From Rhodospirillales bacterium (GTDB lineage: Bacteria > Pseudomonadota > Alphaproteobacteria > Dongiales > Dongiaceae): a stretch of 64,000 nt of DNA. The notes beneath the pieces were generated by a model. The model saw only the letters and a program-made list of their open reading frames with translations. It was not told the origin of the DNA and made no database searches. The position numbers and the translations under genes were made by a program. Position 1 is the stretch's first letter, and every line of letters starts with the position of its first letter. Shown piece by piece: positions 35,428 through 44,784 of the stretch. The DNA is taken from the NCBI GenBank assembly GCA_009885795.1, contig VFKA01000002.1:1-64000 (forward strand). The letters run 5' to 3'.

Positions 35428-35493
35428 GGGGATCGCCCTCCTCTCTTAATGGTTTCGCAAGGCCGTCGATGGGCCGAAGCAGGACATAATGCC

Positions 35494-36183
35494 TCAACGC
35501 CGGCCGGCATCGTCGCTCCGCCGCCTCGCGTCGCCGACGGCGCGCGGTCTCGGCGCGGCGCCCGTTGATGGCGCGAATTCATGCCGCAAGACATGACGGA
35601 GCTGATCGCGTATGGCCCGCTTGATGCGACCGGACGAAACGGTGTCGAAGTGGAGGAGCGTCAGCCATTGGTTGTTGGCGATGGCGAAGACGATGTCCCC
35701 GAGGGTGGTTCGGTCGGTCCGCCCCAGACGGTGGCCGCGCCGATCAAGAATCTCGAGCAAGGCCCTGAATTTCTGAAGCAGCAGCCGATCCATCGCGAAA
35801 AATTCTCCTTCATCGACCTTGGTGGCGTGGCTCAGCGCCGCCGCGTAGACGCAGCGCCACAAACCGCGGTCATAGACTTCCAACCCCCAATCCACCATCG
35901 AGCAAGCAAGGCGGACGATGGCCCCGACCGGATCCGTGGCGCCGGCGGCGAAGGTCGGCCAGTGCTCGTCGAGCCGGGCCTTGAAATGATGTGCCGCGAC
36001 CGCCAGCAGCAGCGAATCCTTGGTCTTGAAGTAGTTGTAGATCGTTCCCGGCGCTACTTCGGTGCGCGCGGCGATCGCCTCGATGCTGGTCGGCGCGAAG
36101 CCCTGCTCCAAGAAGAGGGCATGCGCGGCGACCAGGATATCCCGGCGCCGGCGAAGGCGTTGGCGTTCGCGAAGCGAGCCCAT
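35494..36183 (-). CDS. TetR-family regulator
   Basis: A 229-residue regulator. The N-terminal helix-turn-helix (FAPTSIEAIAARTEVAPGTIYNYFKTKDSLL) is standard TetR; the C-terminal ligand domain is about 150 residues and is followed by a basic disordered tail (PRPRAVGDARRRSDDAGRR). It is divergent from the substrate-binding protein at 36394 with a 210-bp gap holding a promoter and inverted repeats, so it likely controls that gene and itself. It could also control the M24 gene that follows it by 66 bp. Confidence 0.92.
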   Translation of the reverse strand: MGSLRERQRLRRRRDILVAAHALFLEQGFAPTSIEAIAARTEVAPGTIYNYFKTKDSLLLAVAAHHFKARLDEHWPTFAAGATDPVGAIVRLACSMVDWGLEVYDRGLWRCVYAAALSHATKVDEGEFFAMDRLLLQKFRALLEILDRRGHRLGRTDRTTLGDIVFAIANNQWLTLLHFDTVSSGRIKRAIRDQLRHVLRHEFAPSTGAAPRPRAVGDARRRSDDAGRR

Positions 36184-36213
36184 GGCTGTCCTTCACTCTT
36201 GCGGATACCTTTG

Positions 36214-36246
36214 AAGTTGACTACAAACTTAAAGTCAATTCATAAT
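36214..36246 (+). promoter_or_regulatory. Sigma-70-like promoter with overlapping inverted repeats
   Basis: TTGACT (36217-36222) and CATAAT (36241-36246) are spaced by 18 bp and point towards the substrate-binding protein gene. TTGACT is mirrored by AGTCAA at 36233-36238, and AAGTT at 36214-36218 by AACTT at 36226-36230, so a TetR-type dimer could bind over the promoter core. Operator assignment is inference from position. Confidence 0.5.
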
Positions 36247-36393
36247 TTGCGCGACAGGCAGGCTGCCGCCGGGCGATCCGGTCGAGGGGCTCGACCGGAC
36301 TTGACGGCGGTGGCGCGGCAAGGAGCCACGGTCCGCCTCGCGCGGGGCGCGGGAGAATTTCGCCGGATTCGACACGTCACAGAGGAGGAGAAA

Positions 36394-37476
36394 ATGACAA
36401 CCGGAATTTTCGGACGTCGGCTCGGTTTGGGAGGCGCCTGCCTCCTCGCCTTGATCCTGTCGTCCGTTCCCGCCGCCTGGAGCAAGGAGACGGTGCGGGT
36501 CTCGATGTTCTCATGGCCGGGCTACGCCTTTCTTCAAGTGGCCCAAGCAAAGGGGCTGGTTACCGATATCGACATCGAGATCAAGTTGATCGAGGACCCG
36601 ACCGAAAGCTACAGCCTGCTCGGTTCCGGGGGATTGGACGCGACGTTCAGCACGTCGGAATTCGGGCCCATCGCCGCCTCGACCGGCATGCCGGTCAAGC
36701 TGGTCGGGCTGACCAACTTCAACTGCGGCATGGACAAGATCATCGCCCATCCGGACGTCAAGGTGCCCGCGGACGTCAAGGGCAAGAAAGTCGCGGTCAT
36801 GGAGGGCGGTTTGTCGCAGCTTTTTGTCGCCATCTGGCTCGAAAAGAACGGCATGAGTTACAAGGACGTGGAGTTCGTCAATCTCATCATGGATGACGCC
36901 GCGGCCGCGATGATCGGAGGCGACGTCGCGCTGGGGGAATTCTGGGCTCCGTATTCGTACCAGGTGCTCGAGAACCTCAAGGGCTCGCACGTGATGGCCG
37001 ATGCGGCCGAGGAATATTGGAAGAGCACGGCGCTATTGTCCGATGCGATTTTTTTCTCGGACGATCTGATCGACAACCGCCGCGATGCGGCCCTTGCGCT
37101 GCTCAAGGCCTATTACGACGGCAAGGCCTACTGGCTCGAACACCCGGACGAAGCCGCCGCGATCATCGGCGAGGCGCTGAAATACTCGACCGAGGATGTA
37201 AAAGCCATTCTGGGGCCCCAGGCGAAGGACTGCGAGACGGGCGTTTTTTATGCCCCGTTCATCGTCCATGCCCAAGTCTGCGGCGTGGCCCCGGGCGACC
37301 CCGGCAATTCCATGGCGAACGGCGCCATCTGGGACCAGTGGCGACTGCTGAACGAATGGTGGGTCGAGCTCGGCCATGTCGAGAAGGAGATTCCACCGGC
37401 GCGGGGAATCAACTGCGACCTGACGCGCGAACTTTATCAAGGCGGTTACGGCGGCGGACCCTCGCCCCACTACTGA
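36394..37476 (+). CDS. ABC transporter substrate-binding protein (SsuA/TauA/NMT1-like)
   Basis: A 360-residue secreted solute receptor. Residues 1-30 form a signal peptide (LGLGGACLLALILSSVPAAWS-KE). The mature part is a periplasmic-binding fold type II (VRVSMFSWPGYAFLQVAQAK; GVVL-type blocks replaced by DVKGKKVAVMEGGLSQLFVA), close to the taurine, sulfonate and nitrate receptors. AGGAGGAG lies just before the ATG at 36394. No permease or ATPase gene follows, so it must share a transporter encoded elsewhere. The sulfonate genes upstream make taurine or a sulfonate a reasonable ligand guess. Confidence 0.85.
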   Translation: MTTGIFGRRLGLGGACLLALILSSVPAAWSKETVRVSMFSWPGYAFLQVAQAKGLVTDIDIEIKLIEDPTESYSLLGSGGLDATFSTSEFGPIAASTGMPVKLVGLTNFNCGMDKIIAHPDVKVPADVKGKKVAVMEGGLSQLFVAIWLEKNGMSYKDVEFVNLIMDDAAAAMIGGDVALGEFWAPYSYQVLENLKGSHVMADAAEEYWKSTALLSDAIFFSDDLIDNRRDAALALLKAYYDGKAYWLEHPDEAAAIIGEALKYSTEDVKAILGPQAKDCETGVFYAPFIVHAQVCGVAPGDPGNSMANGAIWDQWRLLNEWWVELGHVEKEIPPARGINCDLTRELYQGGYGGGPSPHY

Positions 37477-37510
37477 GAGGAGGGCCCGCGTCTCGGCGAT
37501 CCGGGCTCGG

Positions 37511-38008
37511 CTAGCCGGCCCCCTCGCCGCGCTTGCGCGTGAGTTCATGGATGCGGGCGAGCGCCGCCGCCATCGCGTCGTCGCCGGTGAGCGCCGCGCG
37601 GAACAGTTCATCGGCGCCTTCGGCAGGCACGGATCTAGGCATGGCCTGGGGCACGGCCTGGGGCACGGCCCGGGGCGCGGTAGGCGGCTCGGCCGGCGGG
37701 CGCGCCGGGGCCGGCGCATCGTCGCCGAGCGCGCGCAGGCGCATGTCGAGTTGGCGCAAGGCCGAGCCGAGATCGTCGCGCTCGGCCACGTCGAGGCTGA
37801 GGCTCACCGAATCGAGGAGGAGTGCGCGCAATTCCTGATTCTCGCGCTCCAGGCGATCGACCTCGGCGCGTCTGCGGGCGAGCGCGCCGTCGAGCTGGGC
37901 GAGCGCCGCCTGGACCCGCTCGGCCGTCTCGGCTTGCGCGCGGTCGTGCCGACCCAATCGTTCGCGCGCCGCCTGCAACCGGCGGCGCATTTCGGCTACC
38001 ACATCCAT
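37511..38008 (-). CDS. Coiled-coil protein, unknown
   Basis: A 165-residue protein. Residues 1-80 form a heptad-rich coiled coil (AEMRRRLQAARERLG; ARRRAEVDRLERENQELRALL), then a Pro/Ala/Val low-complexity linker with PRAVPQAVPQAMPRSVP, then a short helical end (DDAMAAALARIHELTRKRG). The start at 38008 has GGGAGG nine bases upstream; the ATG at 38028 would add MSGRPAI. No family recognised. It is divergent from the DjlA-like gene and convergent with the substrate-binding protein gene. Confidence 0.7.
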   Translation of the reverse strand: MDVVAEMRRRLQAARERLGRHDRAQAETAERVQAALAQLDGALARRRAEVDRLERENQELRALLLDSVSLSLDVAERDDLGSALRQLDMRLRALGDDAPAPARPPAEPPTAPRAVPQAVPQAMPRSVPAEGADELFRAALTGDDAMAAALARIHELTRKRGEGAG

Positions 38009-38132
38009 GATCGCCGGCCTCCCTGACATCGGTCCGAAATCATAGCACAAGAGCGCAAAACGCAACGCTGCCTTAATTGCGCCATCGCCCGGCGATCTTT
38101 ATGGTTAGGACAGGGATAGCACCGAATTTTTC

Positions 38133-38903
38133 ATGAGCATCTGGGGCAAGATTGTCGGCGGAGCGGCGGGCTTCGCGTTCGGCGGGCCGATCGGCGCGCT
38201 GGCCGGCGCCCTTGCCGGCCATGCGGTCGATGTCGTGGCCGAGAGCGCCATGGGAGCAACGCCAGCCGAACCCGACCAAGCCGGCGACACCGACCGGCAG
38301 GCGACGAAACGGATCGCCTTCACCATCGCCGTCATCGTGCTCGGCGCCAAGCTCGCCAAGGCCGATGGCGTGGTCGAACGCGCGGAAGTCGCCGCCTTCA
38401 AGGACGTGTTCCGTATTCCGCCCGACGAGATGCGCAATGTCGGACGGCTGTTCGACCGGGCGCGGGGCGAATCGGCGGGCTTCGAGCCCTATGCGCGCCA
38501 GATCGCCGGCATGTTCCACCGCCGGTCCAAGGTTCTGGAGGAACTGCTCGACGGACTTTTCCACATCGCCAAGGCCGATGGCGTGGTGAACGAAAACGAG
38601 CTCGAGTACCTGCGCCGGGTGGCGGAGCTGTTCGGCTTCGACGAAGACGATTTTGCCCGCATCCGCACCGCGCATCTGGGACCCGACGAGGCCGACCCCT
38701 ATCGCGTGCTGGGCGTCACGCGCGAGATGAGCGACGCGGCGATCAAGGCCGCCTATCGCAAGCTCGTGCGCGAGTGCCACCCCGACAAGCTGATCGCCAA
38801 GGGCATGCCGAAGGAATTCATCGATCTCGCCAACGACAAGCTGGCGGCGATCAACGGCGCCCACGAGCGCGTCGTGAAGGATCGCGCGAGGCGGCGCGCA
38901 TGA
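38133..38903 (+). CDS. DjlA-like TerB/J-domain co-chaperone
   Basis: A 256-residue protein with a glycine-zipper-like hydrophobic N terminus (GGAAGFAFGGPIGALAGALAG), a TerB-type helical domain at about 60-175 (AKLAKADGVVERAEVAAF and a second copy AKADGVVNENELEYL), and a C-terminal J domain at 185-250 with the essential HPD in RECHPDKL. Such proteins stimulate DnaK at the membrane. The stop overlaps the start of the next gene as ATGA. Confidence 0.9.
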   Translation: MSIWGKIVGGAAGFAFGGPIGALAGALAGHAVDVVAESAMGATPAEPDQAGDTDRQATKRIAFTIAVIVLGAKLAKADGVVERAEVAAFKDVFRIPPDEMRNVGRLFDRARGESAGFEPYARQIAGMFHRRSKVLEELLDGLFHIAKADGVVNENELEYLRRVAELFGFDEDDFARIRTAHLGPDEADPYRVLGVTREMSDAAIKAAYRKLVRECHPDKLIAKGMPKEFIDLANDKLAAINGAHERVVKDRARRRA

Positions 38904-39781
38904 AATTCGGCTGGGTGCTGGCGTTGGCGGCGGTCATGGCGGTGTGGGGTTACAACTTCGTGGTTGTGAAGGTCGGGCTGGAGCAGTTTCCCCCGCTTCT
39001 GTTCGTGGCCTTGCACTTTAGCGTGACGGCGGTGCTGCTGCTGCCGTTCCTGAGGCTCCGACGAGGGCCCCTGCTGCCGCTCGTCGGCCTCTCCGTGACG
39101 CTCGGGCTGCTGCATTTCAGCCTGATGTTCTCCGGCCTCGCCGACATCGACGTGGCCACGGCCTCGATCGCGGTGCAACTTCAAGTGCCCTTCGCCGCCA
39201 TCCTTGCCGCGGTCTTCCTGAAGGACGTACTCGGGTGGCGGCGCATGACCGGCATGGCGGTGGCATTCGCCGGCGTCGCCATCATCGCCGGCGAGCCCAG
39301 ATTCGAAGGCGGCCTCATGCCGCTCGTGCTGGTGGTGACGGCTTCTTGCGTCTGGTCGGTGTCGAGCGTGCAGATCAAGCTACTCAAGGAGGATATTCAG
39401 CCCTTGGCGTTGAATGCCTGGGTCGCGATCCTGGCCGCGCCGCAAATCATCGCCGCCTCGCTGTTGCTGGAGGACGGCCAGCTCGAGGCCATCGCCGCCG
39501 CCGATTGGCGGGCCTGGGGCGCCATCGCCTATCAGGCCATCCTGGTGACGCTGTTCGGCTACGGCGTCTGGTACCGGATGATGCAGCGCCATAGCGTCAA
39601 CCAGGTCATGCCCTTCACCCTGCTGGTGCCGGTCTTCGGCGTCGCCTCGGGCGTGCTGGCGCTGGGCGAGACATTGACGATGCCGATGATACTGGGCGGC
39701 ATCGCCACGATCCTCGGCGTCGGCATCATCGTCCTGCGCCGGCCGCGCGTCGTCGAACCGGCGACCAGGGGCGGCCTGTGA
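38900..39781 (+). CDS. EamA/DMT-family permease
   Basis: A 293-residue inner-membrane protein with about ten predicted helices in two EamA repeats: residues 5-130 (AVMAVWGYNFVVVKVGLEQFPP; QVPFAAILAAVFLKDVLG) and 145-280 (ASCVWSVSSVQIKLL; LLVPVFGVASGVLALGETL). This family exports or imports amino acids and metabolites; the substrate is unknown. The start overlaps the previous stop, and its own stop overlaps the next GTG start, giving a three-gene coupled unit. Confidence 0.9.
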   Translation: MKFGWVLALAAVMAVWGYNFVVVKVGLEQFPPLLFVALHFSVTAVLLLPFLRLRRGPLLPLVGLSVTLGLLHFSLMFSGLADIDVATASIAVQLQVPFAAILAAVFLKDVLGWRRMTGMAVAFAGVAIIAGEPRFEGGLMPLVLVVTASCVWSVSSVQIKLLKEDIQPLALNAWVAILAAPQIIAASLLLEDGQLEAIAAADWRAWGAIAYQAILVTLFGYGVWYRMMQRHSVNQVMPFTLLVPVFGVASGVLALGETLTMPMILGGIATILGVGIIVLRRPRVVEPATRGGL

Positions 39782-40467
39782 TCGCGCTTGCCGACCGGCC
39801 GTCGCCCAATCACGACGCGCGAAGCGGCGGCGTCGACATGCTGGTGCTGCACTACACCGGCATGGAAAGCGCCGCTGTCGCGCTCGACCGCCTCGCCGAT
39901 CCCCGGTCCAAGGTGAGCGCGCATTACCTGATCGAGGAGGACGGCCGCATCTGGCGCCTGGTGGCGGAACAGCGCCGCGCCTGGCACGCCGGCGTGTCGT
40001 TCTGGGCCGGCGAGCGCGACGTGAACGGCGTGTCGATCGGCATCGAGCTTGCCAACCCCGGCCACGAGTTCGGGTATCGGCCGTTTCCGGACTTGCAGAT
40101 GCGGGCGCTCGAAGCGCTCGCGCTCGAGATCCTCGCGCGCCATCCGATCCCGCCTCATCGTGTGCTGGGACATTCCGACGTGGCGCCGACGCGCAAGGAG
40201 GATCCCGGCGAATTGTTCGATTGGCAACGGCTGGCGCGGGCCGGAATCGGCTGCTGGCCGGGCGGCGCGACGGGGGCGTTGGCACCTGGCGATCTGCTGC
40301 CCGCGCTCGCCCGGTTCGGCTACGATGTGAGCGACGAGCCCGCCGCGATCGCGGCGTTTCAGCGCCATTTCCGGCCGAGCCGCTTCGACGGAATCGGCGA
40401 TGTCGAGACCTGCGCAAGGCTGGCGGGACTTGTCCACACGTTGCAAGACCCACGCGACCGGCATTGA
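39778..40467 (+). CDS. N-acetylmuramoyl-L-alanine amidase (AmiD/AmpD type)
   Basis: A 229-residue amidase_2 protein that cleaves the muramoyl-L-Ala bond, in wall recycling or turnover. Zinc ligands are visible: His in MLVLHYTGM, His in VLGHSDVAP, with Lys/Asp in TRKEDPG as the remaining ligand site. SAHYLIEEDGRIWRLV is another family block. A short peptidoglycan-binding-like domain occupies the last 60 residues (LLPALARFGYDV; AFQRHFRPSRFDG). No signal peptide is seen. Start GTG 39778 in a GTGA overlap with the EamA stop. Confidence 0.9.
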   Translation: MIALADRPSPNHDARSGGVDMLVLHYTGMESAAVALDRLADPRSKVSAHYLIEEDGRIWRLVAEQRRAWHAGVSFWAGERDVNGVSIGIELANPGHEFGYRPFPDLQMRALEALALEILARHPIPPHRVLGHSDVAPTRKEDPGELFDWQRLARAGIGCWPGGATGALAPGDLLPALARFGYDVSDEPAAIAAFQRHFRPSRFDGIGDVETCARLAGLVHTLQDPRDRH

Positions 40468-40498
40468 CCGCGTCTTGCTTCGCCCTACATTGAACATC

Positions 40499-40884
<386 letters not shown>

Positions 40885-41192
40885 TTCACCAGGCCCGACT
40901 CCACCGCCTATTGCGGGTGTCAGGCGCCGCCGCCTCCAAATATCGATAGAGTAAGAACATAAAGAGAACAAACAAAGAGATCGCCATTACTGTCGAGGCA
41001 CGTGCCCAAGGCCGCAAACCGCCAAAAATCAAAGACTTTCCACACGATAACCATTGATTGACCATTGACGCCCATACAGTCCCATGGTATCCCAATTTTT
41101 CCCGCGCCACCGTTCGCGCTCTAATGTTTTGGGGGAATTGGGGCGGGAGATGGAAGCCATTGATTTTATTGGCACATCTAGGACGCTCTGGC
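40885..41192 (+). promoter_or_regulatory. mraZ upstream region with possible MraZ boxes
   Basis: This 308-bp gene-free stretch separates rnpB from mraZ and must hold the dcw promoter. TTGATT/TTGACC/TTGACG are clustered at 41054-41070 but no convincing -10 is spaced correctly. TGGGG occurs at 41130 and 41139, followed by CGGGA and TGGAA, loosely like the TGGG-rich direct repeats bound by MraZ; spacing is not the canonical 10 bp. Confidence 0.35.
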
Positions 41193-41654
41193 ATGGCATT
41201 GTTTATCGACACATTCGTGAACCGGATCGACCGCAAGGGGCGCGTGTCGGTGCCGGCCACGTTCCGCGCGGTTCTCTCGGGCCAGAGCTTCCACGGCATC
41301 GTCGCGTTTCCGGCGTTCCGTTACCCGGCGCTGCAATGCGCCGGCATGGATTTCATGGAGAAGCTCAACGCCGGCGTCAACACGATCGATCTTTTCTCGA
41401 GCGCCCACGACGATCTGAGCGTGATGCTGTTCGCCGACGCCAAGCAGCTGCCCTTCGACGGCGAGGGCCGCGTCGTGCTGCCGGGCAAGCTGATCGAGCA
41501 TGCGCGGCTGGGCGATCTCGCGGCCTTCGTCGGGCGCGGCCAGGCCTTCGAAATCTGGCGCCCCGAGGATCTTGAAACCGCGAAGGCGGCGGCGCGCCAG
41601 CGCGCGCTCGACAAGGGGCTGACGGTGCCGGCCATCGGCGACGGCGGAAAATGA
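41193..41654 (+). CDS. mraZ: Transcriptional regulator MraZ
   Basis: MraZ is the DNA-binding autoregulator of the division and cell wall cluster. The 153-residue protein has two SpoVT/AbrB-like halves: residues 5-50 (FVNRIDRKGRVSVPATFR) and 80-125 (QLPFDGEGRVVLPGKLIEHA). The ATG at 41193 gives MALFIDTFVNRID, as in the family. Its stop overlaps the rsmH start as ATGA. Confidence 0.94.
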   Translation: MALFIDTFVNRIDRKGRVSVPATFRAVLSGQSFHGIVAFPAFRYPALQCAGMDFMEKLNAGVNTIDLFSSAHDDLSVMLFADAKQLPFDGEGRVVLPGKLIEHARLGDLAAFVGRGQAFEIWRPEDLETAKAAARQRALDKGLTVPAIGDGGK

Positions 41655-42646
41655 GCACCGTGGCAAACACACCCGACGGCGGCGTCGCGCGCGCCAGCCA
41701 CGAGCCGGTCATGCTGGCCGAAATCGTGGCCGCGATCGCGCCCCGCCCCGGCGAGGTCTATGTCGACGGCACGTTTGGAGCCGGCGGCTACGCGCGCGGA
41801 TTGCTCGACGCCGCCGATTGCATCGTTTGGGCGGTCGACCGCGATCCCGATGCCATCGCCGACGCCGATGCCATGGCACGGCGCTACGCGGGGCGCCTGC
41901 ATGCGGTCGAGGGGCGCTTCGGCGCCATGGTGGAGCTGCTGGCGGCGCATGGCGTCGCCGGCGCCGACGGCGTCGCCCTCGACCTCGGCGTTTCGTCCAT
42001 GCAGATCGATCGCCAAGAGCGCGGATTCTCGTTCCGGCACGATGGCCCCCTCGACATGCGCATGGAAAAACGCGGGGCCAGCGCCGCCGATCTGGTCAAC
42101 GGCCTCGGCGAGCGCGAGCTGGCCGCGATCATTGCCACCTATGGCGAGGAGCGAAGGGCCAAGGCCGTCGCCCGCGCCATCGTCGCCGAGCGCGCCAAGA
42201 CGCCGATCACGCGAACCCTGCAATTGGCGGAGATCGTGCGGCGCGCGGTCAGGGGCCGCGCGGACCTGATCGACCCCGCGACCCGGACGTTTCAGGCGCT
42301 TCGTATCCGCGTCAACGACGAACTGGCGGAAATCGACCGCGGGCTCGCCGGCGCCGAGGCGATCTTGAAGCCCGGCGGGCGCCTCGCGGTCGTGTCGTTT
42401 CATTCGCTCGAGGACCGCCGCGTGAAAGTGTTCCTGCGCGACCGCTCCGGCCAAGGCCCGCGCGCCTCGCGCCACGCGCCGGCGGCACAAGATGCCCGCC
42501 GCCCTAGTTTCACCCTGCCCTTGCGTGCCGCCATCCGGCCGAGCGAAGCCGAATGCCGGCGCAATCCGCGCGCGCGCTCGGCGCGCCTGCGCGTGGCCTT
42601 GCGCACCGCAGCCCTGCCCTGGGGCCCCGTGCGGGAGGCCGCCTGA
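41651..42646 (+). CDS. rsmH: 16S rRNA m4C1402 methyltransferase
   Basis: RsmH (MraW) methylates N4 of C1402 in 16S rRNA. The 331-residue protein has SAM-binding YVDGTFGAGGYARGLLD, the block DGVALDLGVSSMQIDRQERGFSF, and the C-terminal VVSFHSLEDRRVKVFL. The second gene of the dcw cluster; its stop shares a base with the ftsL start. Confidence 0.95.
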   Translation: MSTVANTPDGGVARASHEPVMLAEIVAAIAPRPGEVYVDGTFGAGGYARGLLDAADCIVWAVDRDPDAIADADAMARRYAGRLHAVEGRFGAMVELLAAHGVAGADGVALDLGVSSMQIDRQERGFSFRHDGPLDMRMEKRGASAADLVNGLGERELAAIIATYGEERRAKAVARAIVAERAKTPITRTLQLAEIVRRAVRGRADLIDPATRTFQALRIRVNDELAEIDRGLAGAEAILKPGGRLAVVSFHSLEDRRVKVFLRDRSGQGPRASRHAPAAQDARRPSFTLPLRAAIRPSEAECRRNPRARSARLRVALRTAALPWGPVREAA

Positions 42647-43065
42647 TGCGCGTCGGGCTCGTCATCTGGGGCGCCGTCATCGTCGGCACCGCGTTCGGCC
42701 TCTACCAGGTCGAAATTTCGGTGCGCGATCTCGACCGCCGGCTTGAAAGCCTCGACCGGACGATCGCGCGCAACCGGGGAGCGGTCCACGTTCTGAAGGC
42801 GGAGTGGAGCTACCTGAACGATCCGCGGCGGCTGGCCGATCTTTCCAGCCGTTATCTGGATCTGGCGCCGGTGACGCCCCAACAGCTCGCCGTCTTCGAC
42901 GAGCTGCCGGTCGCCAGCGCCGTCAAACCGGACCAGACACCGGCACTCATCCCCTACGCCGCCGCCGGCCCCGCCGATCCGCCGACAATCCCGGCGACCG
43001 TTACCGCCGACGCCCTCGACCCGGACGTGGCAGCGGTGTTGAGCGTCATGAGGAACACCCAATGA
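42646..43065 (+). CDS. ftsL: FtsL-like division protein
   Basis: A 139-residue bitopic protein: an N-terminal membrane helix at about 3-19 (VGLVIWGAVIVGTAFGLYQ), a periplasmic coiled coil (VRDLDRRLESLDRTIARNR), then LKAEWSYLNDPRRLADLSSRYLDL, the pattern of FtsL in alphaproteobacteria, and a Pro/Ala-rich tail. It sits between rsmH and ftsI, where ftsL always lies, and bridges FtsQB to FtsWI. Sequence similarity in the family is low, so position carries weight. Confidence 0.88.
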   Translation: MRVGLVIWGAVIVGTAFGLYQVEISVRDLDRRLESLDRTIARNRGAVHVLKAEWSYLNDPRRLADLSSRYLDLAPVTPQQLAVFDELPVASAVKPDQTPALIPYAAAGPADPPTIPATVTADALDPDVAAVLSVMRNTQ

Positions 43066-44780
43066 ACGCGACCGAACGCCGCGCGCCCCATCCCATTCAA
43101 CTGCCGCGCCCGCGAGACATCATCCACACCGAAGGCGAGGCACGGCGCGCCGTCGAGGTCGGCCGCACGCGCCTGTTGATCGCGGCCGCGGTCCTCGCGG
43201 TCGCCTTTCTCGTCGTGGCATACCGACTCGTGAACGTCGGGCTGTGGCAGCAAGACGGCAAAGTCAACGTCGCGGCGATCGAGGCTACGCCGGCGGCGGC
43301 CGAGCGCGGCGATATCGTCGACCGCAACGGCATTGTGTTGGCTACCAATCTGGTGACGGCCTCGCTGTTCGCCATCCCGGAGCAGATCATCGACGCCGGC
43401 GATGCCGCGGACAGGCTGGCGCCGTTTCTGACCGACATGACGCGGGGCGAGATCGAAGCGAAGCTGCGCTCCGACAAGGCCTTCGTCTGGCTGAAGCGCA
43501 ACCTGACCCCGCGCCAGCATTCCCAGATTCTCCGCCTCGGCGTTCCGGGCTTGGATTTCAAGACCGATTCGCGGCGGGTCTATCCGCAAGGCGGGTTGGG
43601 CGCGCATGTCGTCGGCTTCACCGATATCGACAATAACGGGCTTGCCGGCATCGAGCAGTCCTTCGACGACGTTCTTCGGACCGGTTATGAGCCGGTCCGC
43701 CTCTCGATCGATTTGCGCATCCAGCACATCCTGCGCGAGGAACTGGCCCGCGCCATGGCCGCGTTCAACGGCATCGGCGCCACCGGCCTTACGCTCGACA
43801 CCCAAACCGGCGAGGTACTCGCCCTCGTCTCGCTGCCCGATTTCGACCCCAATCTTGCCGGAATGGCGCCGGAAATCGCGCGCTTCAATCGCGCGACATT
43901 GGGCGTTTACGAAATGGGATCCACCTTCAAGGTCTTCAACACGGCCATGGCGCTCGACCGGGGCGCGGTCGAACTCGCCGACCGCTACGACGCCAGGACA
44001 CCCATCAAGATCAACGGATTCACCATCACCGATTTCAAGCCGAAGAACCGCTGGCTGTCGGTGCCGGAGATCTTCGTCTATTCCTCCAACATCGGCTCCG
44101 CCAAGATGGCGCAGGACGTCGGCACGGCCGCGCAGCAGGACTTCTTTCGCCGGCTGGGCATGTTTCAGCGCTCCTCGATCGAACTGCCGGAAACCGGGAC
44201 GCCCACCCTGCCCTCGCCGTGGCGGCCCATCAACACCATGACCATCGCCTACGGGCATGGCATCGCGGTGACGCCCGTGCATCTGGCGGTCGGCGTGGCC
44301 GCCGTGGTGAATGGCGGCATCATGCGCCCGGCGACGCTCATCAAGCGCCAGCCGGGCCAGATCCCCGACGGCGAACGAATCATTTCCACCGAAACCTCGG
44401 CCGCCATGCGCGAACTTCTGCGCCTCGTGGTGCGGGCCGGCACCGGCCGGCCGGCCGATGCGCCGGGCTATCTGGTCGGCGGCAAGACCGGAACCGCCGA
44501 CAAGCAGGCGGGGCGCGGCTATAGCGAGAACTCGGTTCTCGCCTCCTTCGTCGGCACCTTCCCCATGAGCGCGCCGCGCTACGTCATTCTGGCCATGATC
44601 GACGAGCCCAAGCCGAACGCGGCCTCGCATGGCTACGCCACGGGCGGCTGGGTCGCGGCGCCGGTCATCCGCAACGTGGTCGAGCGCATGGCGCCACTGC
44701 TCGGCATCGAGCCGATCGAGGATACCCTTGTGCCCGACGCGGCCAGCGCCCTCTTGATCGCGGCGAGCACGGCGGAGTGA
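43062..44780 (+). CDS. ftsI: Septal peptidoglycan transpeptidase (PBP3)
   Basis: FtsI cross-links septal wall together with FtsW. Residues 37-55 form the single membrane anchor. The non-catalytic domain includes AERGDIVDRNGIVLATN at 80-96. The transpeptidase has Ser287-Thr-Phe-Lys290 (EMGSTFK), Ser341-Ser-Asn343 and Lys475-Thr-Gly477. Length is 572 residues, as expected. The start overlaps the ftsL stop as ATGA; murE follows four bases after the stop. Confidence 0.96.
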   Translation: MNATERRAPHPIQLPRPRDIIHTEGEARRAVEVGRTRLLIAAAVLAVAFLVVAYRLVNVGLWQQDGKVNVAAIEATPAAAERGDIVDRNGIVLATNLVTASLFAIPEQIIDAGDAADRLAPFLTDMTRGEIEAKLRSDKAFVWLKRNLTPRQHSQILRLGVPGLDFKTDSRRVYPQGGLGAHVVGFTDIDNNGLAGIEQSFDDVLRTGYEPVRLSIDLRIQHILREELARAMAAFNGIGATGLTLDTQTGEVLALVSLPDFDPNLAGMAPEIARFNRATLGVYEMGSTFKVFNTAMALDRGAVELADRYDARTPIKINGFTITDFKPKNRWLSVPEIFVYSSNIGSAKMAQDVGTAAQQDFFRRLGMFQRSSIELPETGTPTLPSPWRPINTMTIAYGHGIAVTPVHLAVGVAAVVNGGIMRPATLIKRQPGQIPDGERIISTETSAAMRELLRLVVRAGTGRPADAPGYLVGGKTGTADKQAGRGYSENSVLASFVGTFPMSAPRYVILAMIDEPKPNAASHGYATGGWVAAPVIRNVVERMAPLLGIEPIEDTLVPDAASALLIAASTAE

Positions 44781-44784
44781 GGGA

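Noticed and set aside
35581-36393. 271-codon extension in front of the substrate-binding protein
   Set aside because: It runs antisense through the TetR gene; the signal peptide and AGGAGGAG site place the start at 36394.
40886-40987. 33-codon minus-strand frame beginning MAISLFVLFMFLLYRYL after rnpB
   Set aside because: One hydrophobic stretch but no ribosome site; the region is better explained as the mraZ upstream region.
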